From assembly GCF_008824185.1 (NCBI RefSeq), contig NZ_CP044426.1:1744501-1808500 (forward strand): DNA of 64,000 nt, in the 5' to 3' direction. A program made the position numbers and the translations under genes. The notes beneath the pieces were generated by a model that was given only the letters and a program-made list of their open reading frames with translations, had not been told where the DNA came from and did no database searches. Every line of letters starts with the position of its first letter. Within the stretch, counting starts at the first letter, position 1. Shown here piece after piece: positions 41,782 through 51,117 of the stretch. Origin of the DNA: Paracoccus pantotrophus. GTDB lineage: Bacteria; Pseudomonadota; Alphaproteobacteria; Rhodobacterales; Rhodobacteraceae.

Positions 41782-42693
41782 ATGAGCGAATGGACCAAGG
41801 GTTTCTGGGCGATGATCGCGGTCTGCGTGACCTGGGGCCTGTCGCCGATCTATTATCGCGCGCTGGCCGGCGTGCCGACCGTCGAGGTGCTGGCGCATCG
41901 CACCATCTGGTCGCTGGCGCTGTTCCTGGTCATCCTGGGCGTCCAGGGCCGGCTGAGCCAGCTGCGCGCCGCCCTGGGCGGGCGGCAGCTGGGGCGGATC
42001 GCCTTCGCGGCGCTGACCGTCTCGACCAACTGGGGCATGTTCATCTGGGCGGTGCAGGCCGGCCATGTGGTGCAAAGCTCGCTGGGCTATTACATCTTTC
42101 CCCTGGCCGCTGTGGTGATGGGCGTGCTGGTCTTCGGCGAAAGCCTGACCCGCCTGCAGGCGCTGGCCGTCCTGCTGGCGGCGCTGGCGGTGGCGCTGCT
42201 GACCTGGGGCCTGGGCGTCGCCCCCTGGATCAGCCTGGGACTGGCCCTGACCTTCGTCCTTTACGGCGCGGTCAAGAAGGCGCTGCCGCTGGGCCCGGTG
42301 CTTTCTGTCGCGGCCGAGGTGGCGCTGCTGGCGCCGCTGGCGCTTGGCTGGCTCATTGCCCAGGCGCTTGGAGTGATGCCGGCGTCGCTGGCCCAGCCGC
42401 TGGGCTTCGGCGCGAATCTGCCCGACACGCTGCTGCTGATCGCCTCGGGCGCGGTGACGGCGGTGCCGCTGATCCTGTTCAGCTATGCGGCGCGGCGGGT
42501 CGGCATGGCCACGCTGGGATTGATGTTCTACCTGAACCCGACGCTGCAATTCCTCTGCGCCGTGCTGCTGTTCGGCGAATCCTTCACCGGCTGGCACATG
42601 ATCGCCTTTGCGATGATCTGGGCGGCGCTGGCGATCTATTCCGTCTCGGCCCTGCGCCAGTCCCGCCACGCCCCGCCATTGGCAAACGGGTGA
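41782..42693 (+). CDS. rarD: EamA-family transporter RarD
   Basis: This 303-aa inner-membrane protein has ten predicted helices in two EamA repeats. It starts KGFWAMIAVCVTWGLSPIYY then RALAGVPTVEVLAHRTIWSL, which is typical of RarD. Other blocks are NWGMFIWAV, LGYYIFPLAAVVMGVLVFGE and the C-terminal LGLMFYLNPTLQFLCAVLLF. Its substrate is unknown. GAAAGGAATCGC precedes the ATG. Confidence 0.9.
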   Translation: MSEWTKGFWAMIAVCVTWGLSPIYYRALAGVPTVEVLAHRTIWSLALFLVILGVQGRLSQLRAALGGRQLGRIAFAALTVSTNWGMFIWAVQAGHVVQSSLGYYIFPLAAVVMGVLVFGESLTRLQALAVLLAALAVALLTWGLGVAPWISLGLALTFVLYGAVKKALPLGPVLSVAAEVALLAPLALGWLIAQALGVMPASLAQPLGFGANLPDTLLLIASGAVTAVPLILFSYAARRVGMATLGLMFYLNPTLQFLCAVLLFGESFTGWHMIAFAMIWAALAIYSVSALRQSRHAPPLANG

Positions 42694-42734
42694 AACCGCG
42701 TATAGAACAGCGCGAAAGAACATCCGGGGGCGAC

Positions 42735-43430
42735 ATGGCCAATCAGAACGACAGCTTCATCGACGAGGTCACCGAGGATCTGCGCCGCGACCGGCTGTTC
42801 GGCCTGTTCCGCCGCTACGGTTGGATCGCGCTCCTGGTGATCCTGGGCATCGTCAGCGGCGCCGCCTGGCGGGAATATGCCAGCAGCCAGGCGGAAAGCC
42901 GGGCCCGGGCCTGGGGCGATGCCGTCCTGGCCGCCCGCCAGGGCCAGGATCCCATCACCGCGCTTTCCGCCGTCGATCCCGCCGGCTCGGCCGGCCGCAA
43001 GCTGCTGGCCGAGATGCTGGCCGCCGGCGCCGAGGCCGAGGCCGGCCTGCCGCAAAAGGCCGCCGAGCGGCTGAAGGCCGCCGCGGCGGGCCTGCGCAAC
43101 GACGCCGTGCTGCGCGACCTGGCGCTGCTCAAGGCGGTGATGGTGGCGGGCGCGGCCATGGATGCGGCAGAACGCGACCAGTTGCTGGCCGATCTCTCCA
43201 AGCCCGGCGCGCCCTTCGAACTGCTGGCGCTGGAGCAGAAGGCGGTGGCGCTGATCGGCGCCGGCCGCACCGAGGACGCGGTGATGCTGATCGGCCAGAT
43301 CCAGCAAAAGGACGGGCTGTCCGAACCCTTGCGCCGCCGCCTGTCCGAGATGATGATCACCCTGGGGGTCGAGCCCGACCACAGCGAAGGGCCCCTGCCC
43401 CAGGCCATGCCGGCGCCCGCCGCGAACTGA
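42735..43430 (+). CDS. YfgM-like tetratricopeptide membrane protein
   Basis: This 231-aa protein has a short cytosolic N-terminus (FIDEVTEDLRRDRLFGLFRR), one membrane segment (YGWIALLVILGIVSGAAW) and a helical TPR-like periplasmic domain. It matches YfgM, the periplasmic chaperone partner of SecYEG. Position supports this: the next two genes are bamB and der, the same order as yfgM-bamB-der in Escherichia coli. Confidence 0.85.
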   Translation: MANQNDSFIDEVTEDLRRDRLFGLFRRYGWIALLVILGIVSGAAWREYASSQAESRARAWGDAVLAARQGQDPITALSAVDPAGSAGRKLLAEMLAAGAEAEAGLPQKAAERLKAAAAGLRNDAVLRDLALLKAVMVAGAAMDAAERDQLLADLSKPGAPFELLALEQKAVALIGAGRTEDAVMLIGQIQQKDGLSEPLRRRLSEMMITLGVEPDHSEGPLPQAMPAPAAN

Positions 43431-43513
43431 TGGCCGGTCCCGCCGGCAAACCGAACCAACGCGCCCGCGGCCGACCCCAGATGTCACCCCCGGCCCGGAT
43501 AGAGGAGAAAGCG

Positions 43514-44836
43514 ATGACGAGGCTGTCCCTGATCGCCGCTCTGGCTGGCCTGACCGCCCTTTCGGCCTGCGCCGAGCGCGACACCATCCTACCCGGCGAA
43601 CGCCTGGACCCGCGCGCCGTGCTGTCCCCCGACAGCCCCGTGGCCGAGGGCGCGCAGGCGCCGACCACCGCCGCGCTGTCTCTGCCGGCGGTGCGCGCCA
43701 ATGCCGACTGGCCGCAGCGCGCCGGCAACGCCGCCCATGCGCCGGGCAATGCGGCGCTTGGCGCCGGCACGCAGCGGATCTGGGCCGCACCCATCGGCGC
43801 GGCCTCGGACAAGCGCCACCGCATCACCGCCGACCCGGTGGTCGCGGGCGGGCTGGTCTTTGCCCTGGACAGCCAGTCCACCGTCACCGCCACCACCACC
43901 GGCGGCGGCCGGGTCTGGAGCGTGGACCTGCGCCCGGCCGGCGAAAGCGGCCGCAGCGTCTCGGGCGGCGGGCTGGCCTTCGAGGGCAACCGCGTCTTCG
44001 CCTCGACCGGCTATGGCGAGCTGGTGGCGCTGGATGCCCGCACCGGCGGCGTCGCCTGGCGGCAGAAGGTCGGCTCGACCATCGGCGGCGCGCCCACGGT
44101 CGCGAATGGCGTGGTCTATGTGGTGGACCGCGAACAGACCGGCTGGGCGGTGCGCGCCAATGACGGCAAGGTGCTGTGGCGCAGCTTCGGCAACAAGGAC
44201 ATGGCCGGGGTGATGGGCGCCCCCTCGCCCGCGGTCTCGGGCGGCACGGTGGTCTTTCCGTCGAACACCGGCGCGCTGGCGGGCGTCGATGCCGGCGACG
44301 GCAGCCAGCTTTGGGTCGCCAATGTCGGCGGCACCCGGCTGGGCCGCGCGGTCAGCTATTTCCGCGACATGACCGGCGACCCGGTCATCCTGGGCAATAC
44401 GCTTTATGCCGGCACCAGCGCCGGCGGCGTCGGCGCCTATGACATGACCACCGGCACGATGAAATGGCACGCGCGCGAGGGCGCGGCCAGCCCGGTGCTG
44501 GCCGCCGGCAACTCGGTCTTTCTGGTCAACGACCAGGCGCAGCTGATCCGGCTGGACGCGGCCAATGGCGGCCGGGTCTGGGCGCAGAAACTGCCCTATT
44601 TCACCGAACAGGTCATCCGCAAGCAGGACCGGGTCTGGAACCATTACGGCCCGGTGCTGGCGGGATCCAAGCTTTACCTCGCCTCGTCGGACGGCTATCT
44701 GCGCGTCTTCGATCCCGCCTCGGGCGCGCTGATCGGCACCGCCCAGATCCCCGGCGGCGCCGCGGCAGGCCCGGCCGTCGCGGGCCAGACCCTTTACGTC
44801 GTCACCCATGACGGCCAGTTGATCGCATACAGATGA
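43514..44836 (+). CDS. bamB: Outer-membrane assembly lipoprotein BamB
   Basis: This 440-aa lipoprotein has a signal peptide ending in the lipobox LSAC at residues ~16-19, followed by a PQQ-like eight-bladed beta-propeller. Repeated blade motifs include GNRVFASTGYGELVALDART, TGGVAWRQKVG, NDGKVLWRS, DGSQLWVANVG and DPASGALIG. BamB scaffolds the BAM complex that inserts beta-barrel proteins into the outer membrane. Start ATG 43514 has AGAGGAGAAAGCG upstream. The stop overlaps the der start. Confidence 0.9.
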   Translation: MTRLSLIAALAGLTALSACAERDTILPGERLDPRAVLSPDSPVAEGAQAPTTAALSLPAVRANADWPQRAGNAAHAPGNAALGAGTQRIWAAPIGAASDKRHRITADPVVAGGLVFALDSQSTVTATTTGGGRVWSVDLRPAGESGRSVSGGGLAFEGNRVFASTGYGELVALDARTGGVAWRQKVGSTIGGAPTVANGVVYVVDREQTGWAVRANDGKVLWRSFGNKDMAGVMGAPSPAVSGGTVVFPSNTGALAGVDAGDGSQLWVANVGGTRLGRAVSYFRDMTGDPVILGNTLYAGTSAGGVGAYDMTTGTMKWHAREGAASPVLAAGNSVFLVNDQAQLIRLDAANGGRVWAQKLPYFTEQVIRKQDRVWNHYGPVLAGSKLYLASSDGYLRVFDPASGALIGTAQIPGGAAAGPAVAGQTLYVVTHDGQLIAYR

Positions 44837-46299
44837 GCTTTACCCTCGCCATTGTCGGGCGCCCCAATGTCGGCAAGTCCACGCTGTTCAACCGCCTTGT
44901 CGGCAAGCGCCTGGCCCTGGTCGATGACCAGCCCGGCGTGACCCGCGACCTGCGCGAGGGCGCGGGGCGGCTGGGCGACCTGCGCTTCATCGTCGTCGAT
45001 TCGGCCGGGCTGGAGATTGCCGAGGACGACAGCCTGCAAGGCCGCATGCGCCGCCTGACCGAGCGCGCGGTGGACGAGGCCGATGTCTGCCTGTTCGTGA
45101 TCGACGCCCGCGTGGGCGTGACGGCGGCCGACGAATATTTCGCCGACATCCTGCGCAAGCGGGCGAAACACGTGATCCTGGCCGCCAACAAGGCCGAGGG
45201 CCGCGCCGGCGAGGCGGGCGCGATGGAAGCCTATGCGCTTGGCCTGGGCGAGCCCCTGCGCATCTCGGCCGAGCATGGCGAGGGCATGGACGACCTCTAT
45301 CGGGCGCTGGTGCCGCTGGCCGAAGAGTTCGAGGCGCAGAACGTCCAGCAGGCGCCCGAAACCGATGTCGCCGTCGAGGATGGCGAGGAGGACGAAGACT
45401 GGCGCCCCTCGGCCGCCCGGCCCTTGCAGGTCGCGGTGATCGGCCGGCCCAATGCCGGGAAATCGACGCTCATCAACAAGATCCTGGGCGAGGACCGGCT
45501 GCTGACCGGACCCGAGGCCGGCATCACCCGCGATTCGATCAGCGTCAGCACGAATTTCATGGGCACGCCGGTGCGCATCTTCGACACCGCGGGCATGCGC
45601 AAGAAGGCGCGCGTCACCGACAAGGTGGAAAAGCTTTCCGTCGCCGACGGGCTGCGCGCCGTGCGCTTTGCCGAGGTGGTGGTGGTGCTTCTGGACGTGG
45701 GCATCCCCTTCGAGCAGCAAGACCTGCGCATCGCCGATTTCGCCGAGACCGAGGGCCGCGCCGTGGTCGTCGCGGCGAACAAATGGGATCTGGAAGAGGA
45801 CAAGCCCGAGAAGCTCAAGGAATTGCGCGAGGCCTTCGAGCGGCTCCTGCCGCAGCTGAAGGGCGCGCCGCTGGTCACGGTCTCGGCCCGCACCGGCAAG
45901 GGGCTGGACCGGCTGCACAACGCCATCCTCAAGGCGCATGAGGTCTGGAACCGCCGCATCCCCACCGCCCGGCTGAACCAATGGCTTTCCGCCATGACCG
46001 AGGCGCATCCGCCGCCCGCGCCCGGCGGCCGCCGCATCCGCCTGCGCTATATCACCCAGGTCAAGACCCGGCCGCCGGCCTTCGTGGTCATGGCGACCCA
46101 TACCGACAAGCTGCCCGACAGCTATGCGCGCTATCTCGTCAACGGGCTGCGGGCCGATTTCGACATGCCCGGCACGCCGATCCGGCTGACCTTCCGCGAC
46201 CAGGGCACCAAGAACCCCTATAAGGACAAGGCCGGCAAGATCAGCCAGTCCGGCGCGCTCTCCAAGCACAGGCAGCGGCAAAGGCCCAAGGGCAGCTAG
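44833..46299 (+). CDS. der: Ribosome biogenesis GTPase Der
   Basis: This 488-aa essential GTPase has two tandem G domains and acts in 50S subunit assembly. G1 motifs are GRPNVGKST (residues ~10-18) and GRPNAGKST (~210). The G4 motif of the second domain is NKWD; the first domain's is NKAEG. The G3 motif of the second domain is DTAG. A KH-like C-terminal domain follows (LRYITQVKTRPPAFVVMATH). An acidic linker (VAVEDGEEDEDW) joins the domains. Confidence 0.96.
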   Translation: MSFTLAIVGRPNVGKSTLFNRLVGKRLALVDDQPGVTRDLREGAGRLGDLRFIVVDSAGLEIAEDDSLQGRMRRLTERAVDEADVCLFVIDARVGVTAADEYFADILRKRAKHVILAANKAEGRAGEAGAMEAYALGLGEPLRISAEHGEGMDDLYRALVPLAEEFEAQNVQQAPETDVAVEDGEEDEDWRPSAARPLQVAVIGRPNAGKSTLINKILGEDRLLTGPEAGITRDSISVSTNFMGTPVRIFDTAGMRKKARVTDKVEKLSVADGLRAVRFAEVVVVLLDVGIPFEQQDLRIADFAETEGRAVVVAANKWDLEEDKPEKLKELREAFERLLPQLKGAPLVTVSARTGKGLDRLHNAILKAHEVWNRRIPTARLNQWLSAMTEAHPPPAPGGRRIRLRYITQVKTRPPAFVVMATHTDKLPDSYARYLVNGLRADFDMPGTPIRLTFRDQGTKNPYKDKAGKISQSGALSKHRQRQRPKGS

Positions 46300-46320
46300 G
46301 CGGGCGGGACCGGGAACCGC

Positions 46321-47181
46321 CTAGGTCATCACCCGCACCAGCGCCACGGCGATGATGGCGATGGCAATGACGGTCATGGTGGCGATGGCCGCGGCGCTGG
46401 CGACGGTGGCCGCGGCGATGCCGATCAGCCCCCAGATCAGCGCCACGCTGAAGCCGATCCGCCGCCCCAGCCGCAGCTGCACGCTGACGGCGGCGACCGA
46501 GCCGATCAGCAGCGCGACCACCGCCGCCACCTCCTGCGGCACGCCCAGCCGGTCGCGCAGCAGCCCGGTGAAGACGGCAAAGCTGACCAGCAGCCCCCAG
46601 CCCGCCACGAAGCCCAGCGCCGAGCTGCGCTGCACCAGGCTGCCGAGCCGGACCCCGCGCAGCGCCGCCGCCAGGAAGCCCGCCAGCATGGCCGCCGACA
46701 GCAGGAAGGCGACGACGGGATGGCCGCGCAGCAGCCAGGGCCAGACCGCACCGGCCAGCAGCCCGACGATCAGCGGCGCATGTTCGGCCAGGCTGTCGTC
46801 ATGGCGGTGCAGCCGCAGCAGGTGGCCGGCGGTCGGCGGGCCCAGGCTTTGCGGCGGCAGCGCGCGCCCCTCCTCGGGCGCCGCCGCCTGCGCCAGGCGC
46901 ATCCGCCGCAGCTCGAACCAGCGCCGCCCGGCGTGATAGGCCAGCGCCAGCCAGGCCATGCCCAGCAACCCGGCCATCCCCGGCCCCCGAGGCCGCAGGA
47001 ACAGCGCCGACAGATCGACCGAGGGCGCGGGAAGATCGCCCAGGCCCTGCCAGGGCGACAGGCCGTAGCCCTCAACCGCCAGGGGCGGTGTCGGCGGGCC
47101 GGGCTGGACCGCATGCAGCAGCGTGCTGGCAATGAAGACCAGCACCGCCAGGATCAGCAACAGGGCACCCGCGCGAGACAT
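46321..47181 (-). CDS. Uncharacterised multi-pass membrane protein
   Basis: This 286-aa protein of unknown family has an N-terminal signal-anchor (GALLLILAVLVFIASTLLHA), a Pro-rich outside segment, then about six more hydrophobic helices (MAGLLGMAWLALAY, LIVGLLAGAVWPWLL, VVAFLLSAAMLAGFLAAAL, FVAGWGLLVSFAVF, VAAVVALLIGSVAAV, VALIWGLIGIAAATVA and the Ala/Ile-rich end). It is convergent with der and upstream of nothing obvious on its strand. No functional residues were recognised. Confidence 0.75.
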   Translation of the reverse strand: MSRAGALLLILAVLVFIASTLLHAVQPGPPTPPLAVEGYGLSPWQGLGDLPAPSVDLSALFLRPRGPGMAGLLGMAWLALAYHAGRRWFELRRMRLAQAAAPEEGRALPPQSLGPPTAGHLLRLHRHDDSLAEHAPLIVGLLAGAVWPWLLRGHPVVAFLLSAAMLAGFLAAALRGVRLGSLVQRSSALGFVAGWGLLVSFAVFTGLLRDRLGVPQEVAAVVALLIGSVAAVSVQLRLGRRIGFSVALIWGLIGIAAATVASAAAIATMTVIAIAIIAVALVRVMT

Positions 47182-47237
47182 GGGCAGGAAACGCCGCCCG
47201 CTCGCAGCGGGTTTCGCGCGATCCGGCTTTTGTCAGC

Positions 47238-48530
47238 TCACGCCAGCACGCCGTCGGCGCCCAGCCGCGTCTTGCCGCCCAGATAGGGATGCAGCGCCTC
47301 GGGCAGGACGACCGAGCCATCGGCCTGCTGGCCGTTCTCCAGCACCGCGATCAGCGTGCGCCCCACCGCCAGGCCCGAGCCGTTCAGCGTATGGACGAAC
47401 TCGGGCTTTCCGCCGCCGGCCGGGCGATAGCGCGCATTCATCCGCCGGGCCTGGAAATCGCCGCAATAGCTGACCGAGGAGATCTCGCGATACCGGCCCT
47501 GCCCGGGCAGCCAGACTTCGAGGTCATGGGTGATGCGGGCGCCGAAGCCCATGTCGCCGCCGCACAGAACGATGGTGCGATAGGGCAGGCCCAGCCGTTC
47601 CAGCACCGTCTCGGCGCAGCGGGTCATGCGGGCATGTTCCGCGACCCCCGATTCCGCATCGGTGATCGAGACCATCTCGACCTTCTCGAACTGGTGCTGG
47701 CGCAGCATCCCCGCGGTGTCGCGCCCGGCGCTGCCGGCTTCCGAACGGAAGCACTGGCTATGCGCCACCAGGCGCCGCGGCAGGCTGGCGTGATCGACCA
47801 GATCGCCGTTCACGGTATTGGTCAGCGTGACCTCGGATGTCGGGATCAGCCACCAGCCCTCGCGGGTCTGATAGCTGTCCTCGCCGAATTTCGGCAATTG
47901 CCCGGTGCCCTCCATCATCTCCGAAAGCACGAGGACCGGCGCCCAGGTCTCCTCCAGCCCATGCTCGCCGACATGCAGGTCCAGCATGAACTGCGCCAGC
48001 GCGCGGTGGATGCGGGCGACGCCGCCCTTCAGCACCACGAATCGCGAGCCAGAGAGCTTCGCGGCGGTCTCGAAATCCATGCCGGGCCGGACGCCCTCGA
48101 CCTCGAAATGCTCGCGCGGGGCGAAGTCGAAGGCGCGCGGCTCGCCCCAGCGCCGGATCTCGACATTGTCGCCCTCGTCCTCGCCCGGCGGCACGCTGTC
48201 CAGGGGCAGGTTCGGAACGGTCAGCAGCAACTCGCGCAGCTTGGCGTCCAGCGCCGCGGCCTCGGCCTGCAGCCGGGCGGTCTCGTCCTTCTTGGCGGTG
48301 ACCAGGGCGCGCAGGCGCTGGAACTCGGCCTCGTCGCCGCGGCCCTTGGCGGCGCCGGCCTCCTTGCTGGCCTTGTTCTGCTCGGCCTGCGCGGCCTCGG
48401 CGGCCGCGATGCGGGCACGGCGGTCGGCATCCAGCGACAGGATCTCGGACGAAACCGGGGCCATGTTGCGCAAGCCAAGTGCTGCGTCGAAAGCGGCGGG
48501 GTTTTCGCGGATGGCGCGGATGTCGTGCAT
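47238..48530 (-). CDS. serS: Seryl-tRNA synthetase
   Basis: This 430-aa class II aminoacyl-tRNA synthetase charges tRNA-Ser. An N-terminal coiled-coil arm (residues ~30-105, SLDADRRARIAAAEAAQAEQ ... LQAEAAALDAKLRELL) is followed by the catalytic domain. Motif 2 lies in CFRSEAGSAGRDTAGMLRQH then QFEKVEMV. Motif 3 lies near the C-terminus (LNGSGLAVGRTLIAVLENGQ). The start ATG 48530 gives MHDIRAIRENP, the family N-terminus. Confidence 0.96.
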   Translation of the reverse strand: MHDIRAIRENPAAFDAALGLRNMAPVSSEILSLDADRRARIAAAEAAQAEQNKASKEAGAAKGRGDEAEFQRLRALVTAKKDETARLQAEAAALDAKLRELLLTVPNLPLDSVPPGEDEGDNVEIRRWGEPRAFDFAPREHFEVEGVRPGMDFETAAKLSGSRFVVLKGGVARIHRALAQFMLDLHVGEHGLEETWAPVLVLSEMMEGTGQLPKFGEDSYQTREGWWLIPTSEVTLTNTVNGDLVDHASLPRRLVAHSQCFRSEAGSAGRDTAGMLRQHQFEKVEMVSITDAESGVAEHARMTRCAETVLERLGLPYRTIVLCGGDMGFGARITHDLEVWLPGQGRYREISSVSYCGDFQARRMNARYRPAGGGKPEFVHTLNGSGLAVGRTLIAVLENGQQADGSVVLPEALHPYLGGKTRLGADGVLA

Positions 48531-48605
48531 GGCCCATTCCTCTGGCAGGTTACGCGAAACCGGATAACCCAAAGCGGCTGAAGGCGAAAGCCTCAGCCCG
48601 CCCTC

Positions 48606-48962
48606 TCAGCCCGCCTGGGCCAGCATGTCGCGCAAGACCTCGAAAAACCGCTCCCGCCCCGGATAGCCCTCGACGCGCACCTGTTCGACGCCGCCTTGCA
48701 GCAGGATGAAGGTGGGCGTCAGCCAGGGCCGCCGCGCCAGCACCAGCCCGTCGGGCCAGGGCCCGTCCCGATCGACCAGCAGCAGCGGCGCCGCCCGCCC
48801 CTCGGGATGCCGCCCATAGACCGGGGCGATCTCGCGATCCCATTGCGCGCAATAGACGCAGCCCCGGCGCCGCACCATCAGCAACTGCAACCCGGCGGCC
48901 GCCGCCACCGGCCCCGCCGCCATCGCCGCCATCCCGGCCAGAATCGCCCGCCGTGTCAGCAT
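48606..48962 (-). CDS. SoxS-like thioredoxin-fold protein
   Basis: This 118-aa protein is exported by a signal sequence that starts with twin arginines (MLTRRAILAGMAAMAAGPVA). It has a thioredoxin-like domain with active site CVYC (RRRGCVYCAQWDREIAPVYG) and the cis-Pro region TPTFILLQGG. It resembles the periplasmic regulatory thioredoxin SoxS of Paracoccus, but no sox genes are nearby, so partner and role are open. Confidence 0.75.
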   Translation of the reverse strand: MLTRRAILAGMAAMAAGPVAAAAGLQLLMVRRRGCVYCAQWDREIAPVYGRHPEGRAAPLLLVDRDGPWPDGLVLARRPWLTPTFILLQGGVEQVRVEGYPGRERFFEVLRDMLAQAG

Positions 48963-49033
48963 TGCCCGCTCCGTTTCCCGCGCCAGACTTACCCCCCGCG
49001 CGCTTCCGCCACAACGGCCCGGCGTTTACATGT

Positions 49034-49082
49034 CTTCCTTGTGGAAATATCCACGGGGGTGCGGGGGCAGTCGGCCCCCGCG
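49034..49082. repeat. Intergenic repeat copy (GGAAATATCC family)
   Basis: TTCCTTGTGGAAATATCCAC, then GGGGGTGCGGGGGCAGTCGG and CCCCC, closely parallels the right arm of the repeat at 38711-38759. The GGGGGC...GCCCCC part can fold as a hairpin. It lies between the SoxS-like gene and meaB. Confidence 0.6.
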
Positions 49083-49101
49083 TCGCAAGGATGCAGCCGG
49101 G

Positions 49102-50121
49102 ATGGGCATGGACGAACTGACCGAACCCCTGACACAGGGCAATCGCCGCGCGCTGTCCCGCGCGATCACGCTGATCGAAAGCACCCGCCCCGACCACCGC
49201 GCCCGCGCCGTCGCGCTGCTGGCCGAACTCCCCGAGCGGCAGGCGCTGCGCATCGGCCTGTCGGGCACGCCGGGGGTCGGCAAGTCCACCTTCATCGAGG
49301 CCTTCGGCAAGATGCTGACCGCGCAGGGCCTCAAGGTCGCGGTGCTGGCCGTCGATCCCAGCTCGGCGCGCTCGGGCGGCTCGATCCTGGGCGACAAGAC
49401 CCGGATGGAGACGCTGTCGCGCGACCCGAACGCCTTCATCCGCCCCTCGCCCTCGCGCGCCGAGCTGGGCGGCGTCGCCCGCCGCACCCGCGAGACCGTG
49501 CGGCTCTGCGAGGCGGCGGGCTTCGACGTGGTGCTGATCGAGACGGTGGGCGTCGGGCAATCCGAGACCCTGGTGGCCGAGATGTCGGACCTGTTCATCC
49601 TGCTGCTCGCCCCGGCCGGCGGCGACGAGCTGCAGGGCGTCAAGCGCGGCATCATGGAAATCGCCGACATCATCCTGGTCAACAAGGCCGATGGCGATCT
49701 GCGCGAGACCGCCATGCGCACGGTGGCCGATTATGCCGGCGCGCTGCGGCTCTTGCGCAAGCGCCCCTACGACCCCGAGGGCTTTCCCAAGGCGCTGCCG
49801 GTTTCCGCCTATACCGGCGAGGGGCTGGACAAGGCCTGGACCAGCATGACCTGGCTCGCCGACTGGCGGCGCGAACACGGGCATTTCGACGCCCGCCGGG
49901 CCGAGCAGGCGCGGCACTGGTTCCTGTCGGAACTGCGCGCCGGGCTGCTGGCGCGGCTCGACCGGCCCGAGGTGCGCACCCGGCTGCGCGAGATGGGCGA
50001 CGCGGTGGCGCGGGGCGAAAGCGACCCCGATTCGGCGGCGGCGCAGATGCTGGACTGGCTGGGCGCCGCCGAATGCGACACGCTGATCGCCGGGCGACAG
50101 GCGCATGAGCGCCGGGCCTGA
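49102..50121 (+). CDS. meaB: Methylmalonyl-CoA mutase-associated GTPase MeaB
   Basis: This 339-aa G3E-type GTPase protects and loads B12-dependent methylmalonyl-CoA mutase. Visible are Walker A SGTPGVGKSTFIEAFG, the metal site VLAVDPSSARSGGSILGDKT then RMETLSRD, the switch region IETVGVGQSE, and NKADGD. ATG 49102 is preferred over the in-frame ATG at 49030, which lies inside the intergenic repeat. The mutase itself is not in the window. It overlaps the next gene by 17 bp. Confidence 0.92.
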   Translation: MGMDELTEPLTQGNRRALSRAITLIESTRPDHRARAVALLAELPERQALRIGLSGTPGVGKSTFIEAFGKMLTAQGLKVAVLAVDPSSARSGGSILGDKTRMETLSRDPNAFIRPSPSRAELGGVARRTRETVRLCEAAGFDVVLIETVGVGQSETLVAEMSDLFILLLAPAGGDELQGVKRGIMEIADIILVNKADGDLRETAMRTVADYAGALRLLRKRPYDPEGFPKALPVSAYTGEGLDKAWTSMTWLADWRREHGHFDARRAEQARHWFLSELRAGLLARLDRPEVRTRLREMGDAVARGESDPDSAAAQMLDWLGAAECDTLIAGRQAHERRA

Positions 50122-50686
50122 CCCGCAGGCCGATCCCGGCGCCCTGCTGGCCGCACTCCTGGGCCCGCCGCCTGGGCCGGCCGAGCTGCTGGCCGCATGG
50201 TTCGACACGCCCTTGGGCCGCATGATCGCGGTCGCCGACCAGAAGCGACTGCACCTGCTGGAATTCCTCGAACGCCCGGCGCTGCCGACCGAGTTGCGCC
50301 GCCTGGCCGCGCGGGGCCGCATCGGTCCCGGCCGCACTGCCGTCACCGACCGGACCGAGGCGCGGATCGCCGGCTATTTCGCCGGCGAGCGGGCGGCTTT
50401 CGACCTGCCGCTGGCCCTGCACGGCACCGATTTCCAGCAGCAGGTCTGGCGGGAATTGCAGCGCCTGCCCGCGGGCACGACCATCAGCTATGCCGAGCTG
50501 GCGCGGCGCATCGGCCGGCCCCAAGCGGTGCGTGCGGCGGCGCGGGCCAATGGCGCGAACCAGATCGCGGTGGTGATTCCCTGCCATCGGGTGATCGGTT
50601 CGGATGGCGCGCTGACCGGCTATGGCGGCGGGCTGTGGCGCAAGCAGGCGCTGATCGCGCATGAATCCACGCATTTCGCGGGATGA
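50105..50686 (+). CDS. Methylated-DNA-[protein]-cysteine S-methyltransferase
   Basis: This 193-aa suicidal repair protein removes O6-alkyl groups from guanine. The C-terminal domain has the active-site motif IPCHRVI with acceptor Cys. It also has the DNA-binding block FQQQVWRELQRLPAGTTISY then AELARRIGRPQAVRAAARAN and the GYGGGLWRKQALI end. It belongs to the Ogt type; no Ada regulatory domain is present. Confidence 0.92.
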   Translation: MSAGPDPQADPGALLAALLGPPPGPAELLAAWFDTPLGRMIAVADQKRLHLLEFLERPALPTELRRLAARGRIGPGRTAVTDRTEARIAGYFAGERAAFDLPLALHGTDFQQQVWRELQRLPAGTTISYAELARRIGRPQAVRAAARANGANQIAVVIPCHRVIGSDGALTGYGGGLWRKQALIAHESTHFAG

Positions 50687-50841
50687 AGCGCCGCACCGGC
50701 AGGGAACGGCCCGGCGAAAACGCTTGACGCGCCCCCCGTCTCGCTTTATTCCGCGCAAACGGATTTCCGGGCGCTGCCACGCGGCGCCCTTTCATATTGC
50801 GGGCAGCCGCCCGTGCAGGATCGAATCGAAGGAACAAGATC

Positions 50842-51117
50842 ATGTCGCGCGTTTGCGAACTGACCGGCAAGGGCCCGATGAGCGGCAACAACGTCTCCCA
50901 CGCCAACAACAAGACCCGCCGCCGGTTTCTGCCCAACCTGAACGAAGTGTCGCTGCTGTCGGAAAAGCTGGGCCGCAGCTACCAGCTGCGCATCTCGGCC
51001 GCGGCGCTGCGCTCGGTCGATCACCGCGGCGGCCTGGACGCCTTCCTGGCGAAGGCCAAGGACGCGGAACTGTCCGACCGCGCGCTGAAGATCAAGCGCG
51101 AGCTGGCGAAAGCCTGA
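50842..51117 (+). CDS. rpmB: 50S ribosomal protein L28
   Basis: This 91-aa protein is ribosomal protein L28. MSRVCELTGKGPMSGNNVSH then ANNKTRRRFLPNL is the signature N-terminus. The rest (EVSLLSEKLGRSYQLRISAA then ALRSVDHRGGLD) matches alphaproteobacterial L28. GAAGGAACAAGATC precedes the ATG. It stands as a single gene with its own leader. Confidence 0.97.
   Translation: MSRVCELTGKGPMSGNNVSHANNKTRRRFLPNLNEVSLLSEKLGRSYQLRISAAALRSVDHRGGLDAFLAKAKDAELSDRALKIKRELAKA

Noticed and set aside
49030..49101. Earlier start for meaB at 49030
   Set aside because: The extra codons lie in the intergenic repeat family and have no homology to MeaB; 49102 gives the normal N-terminus.
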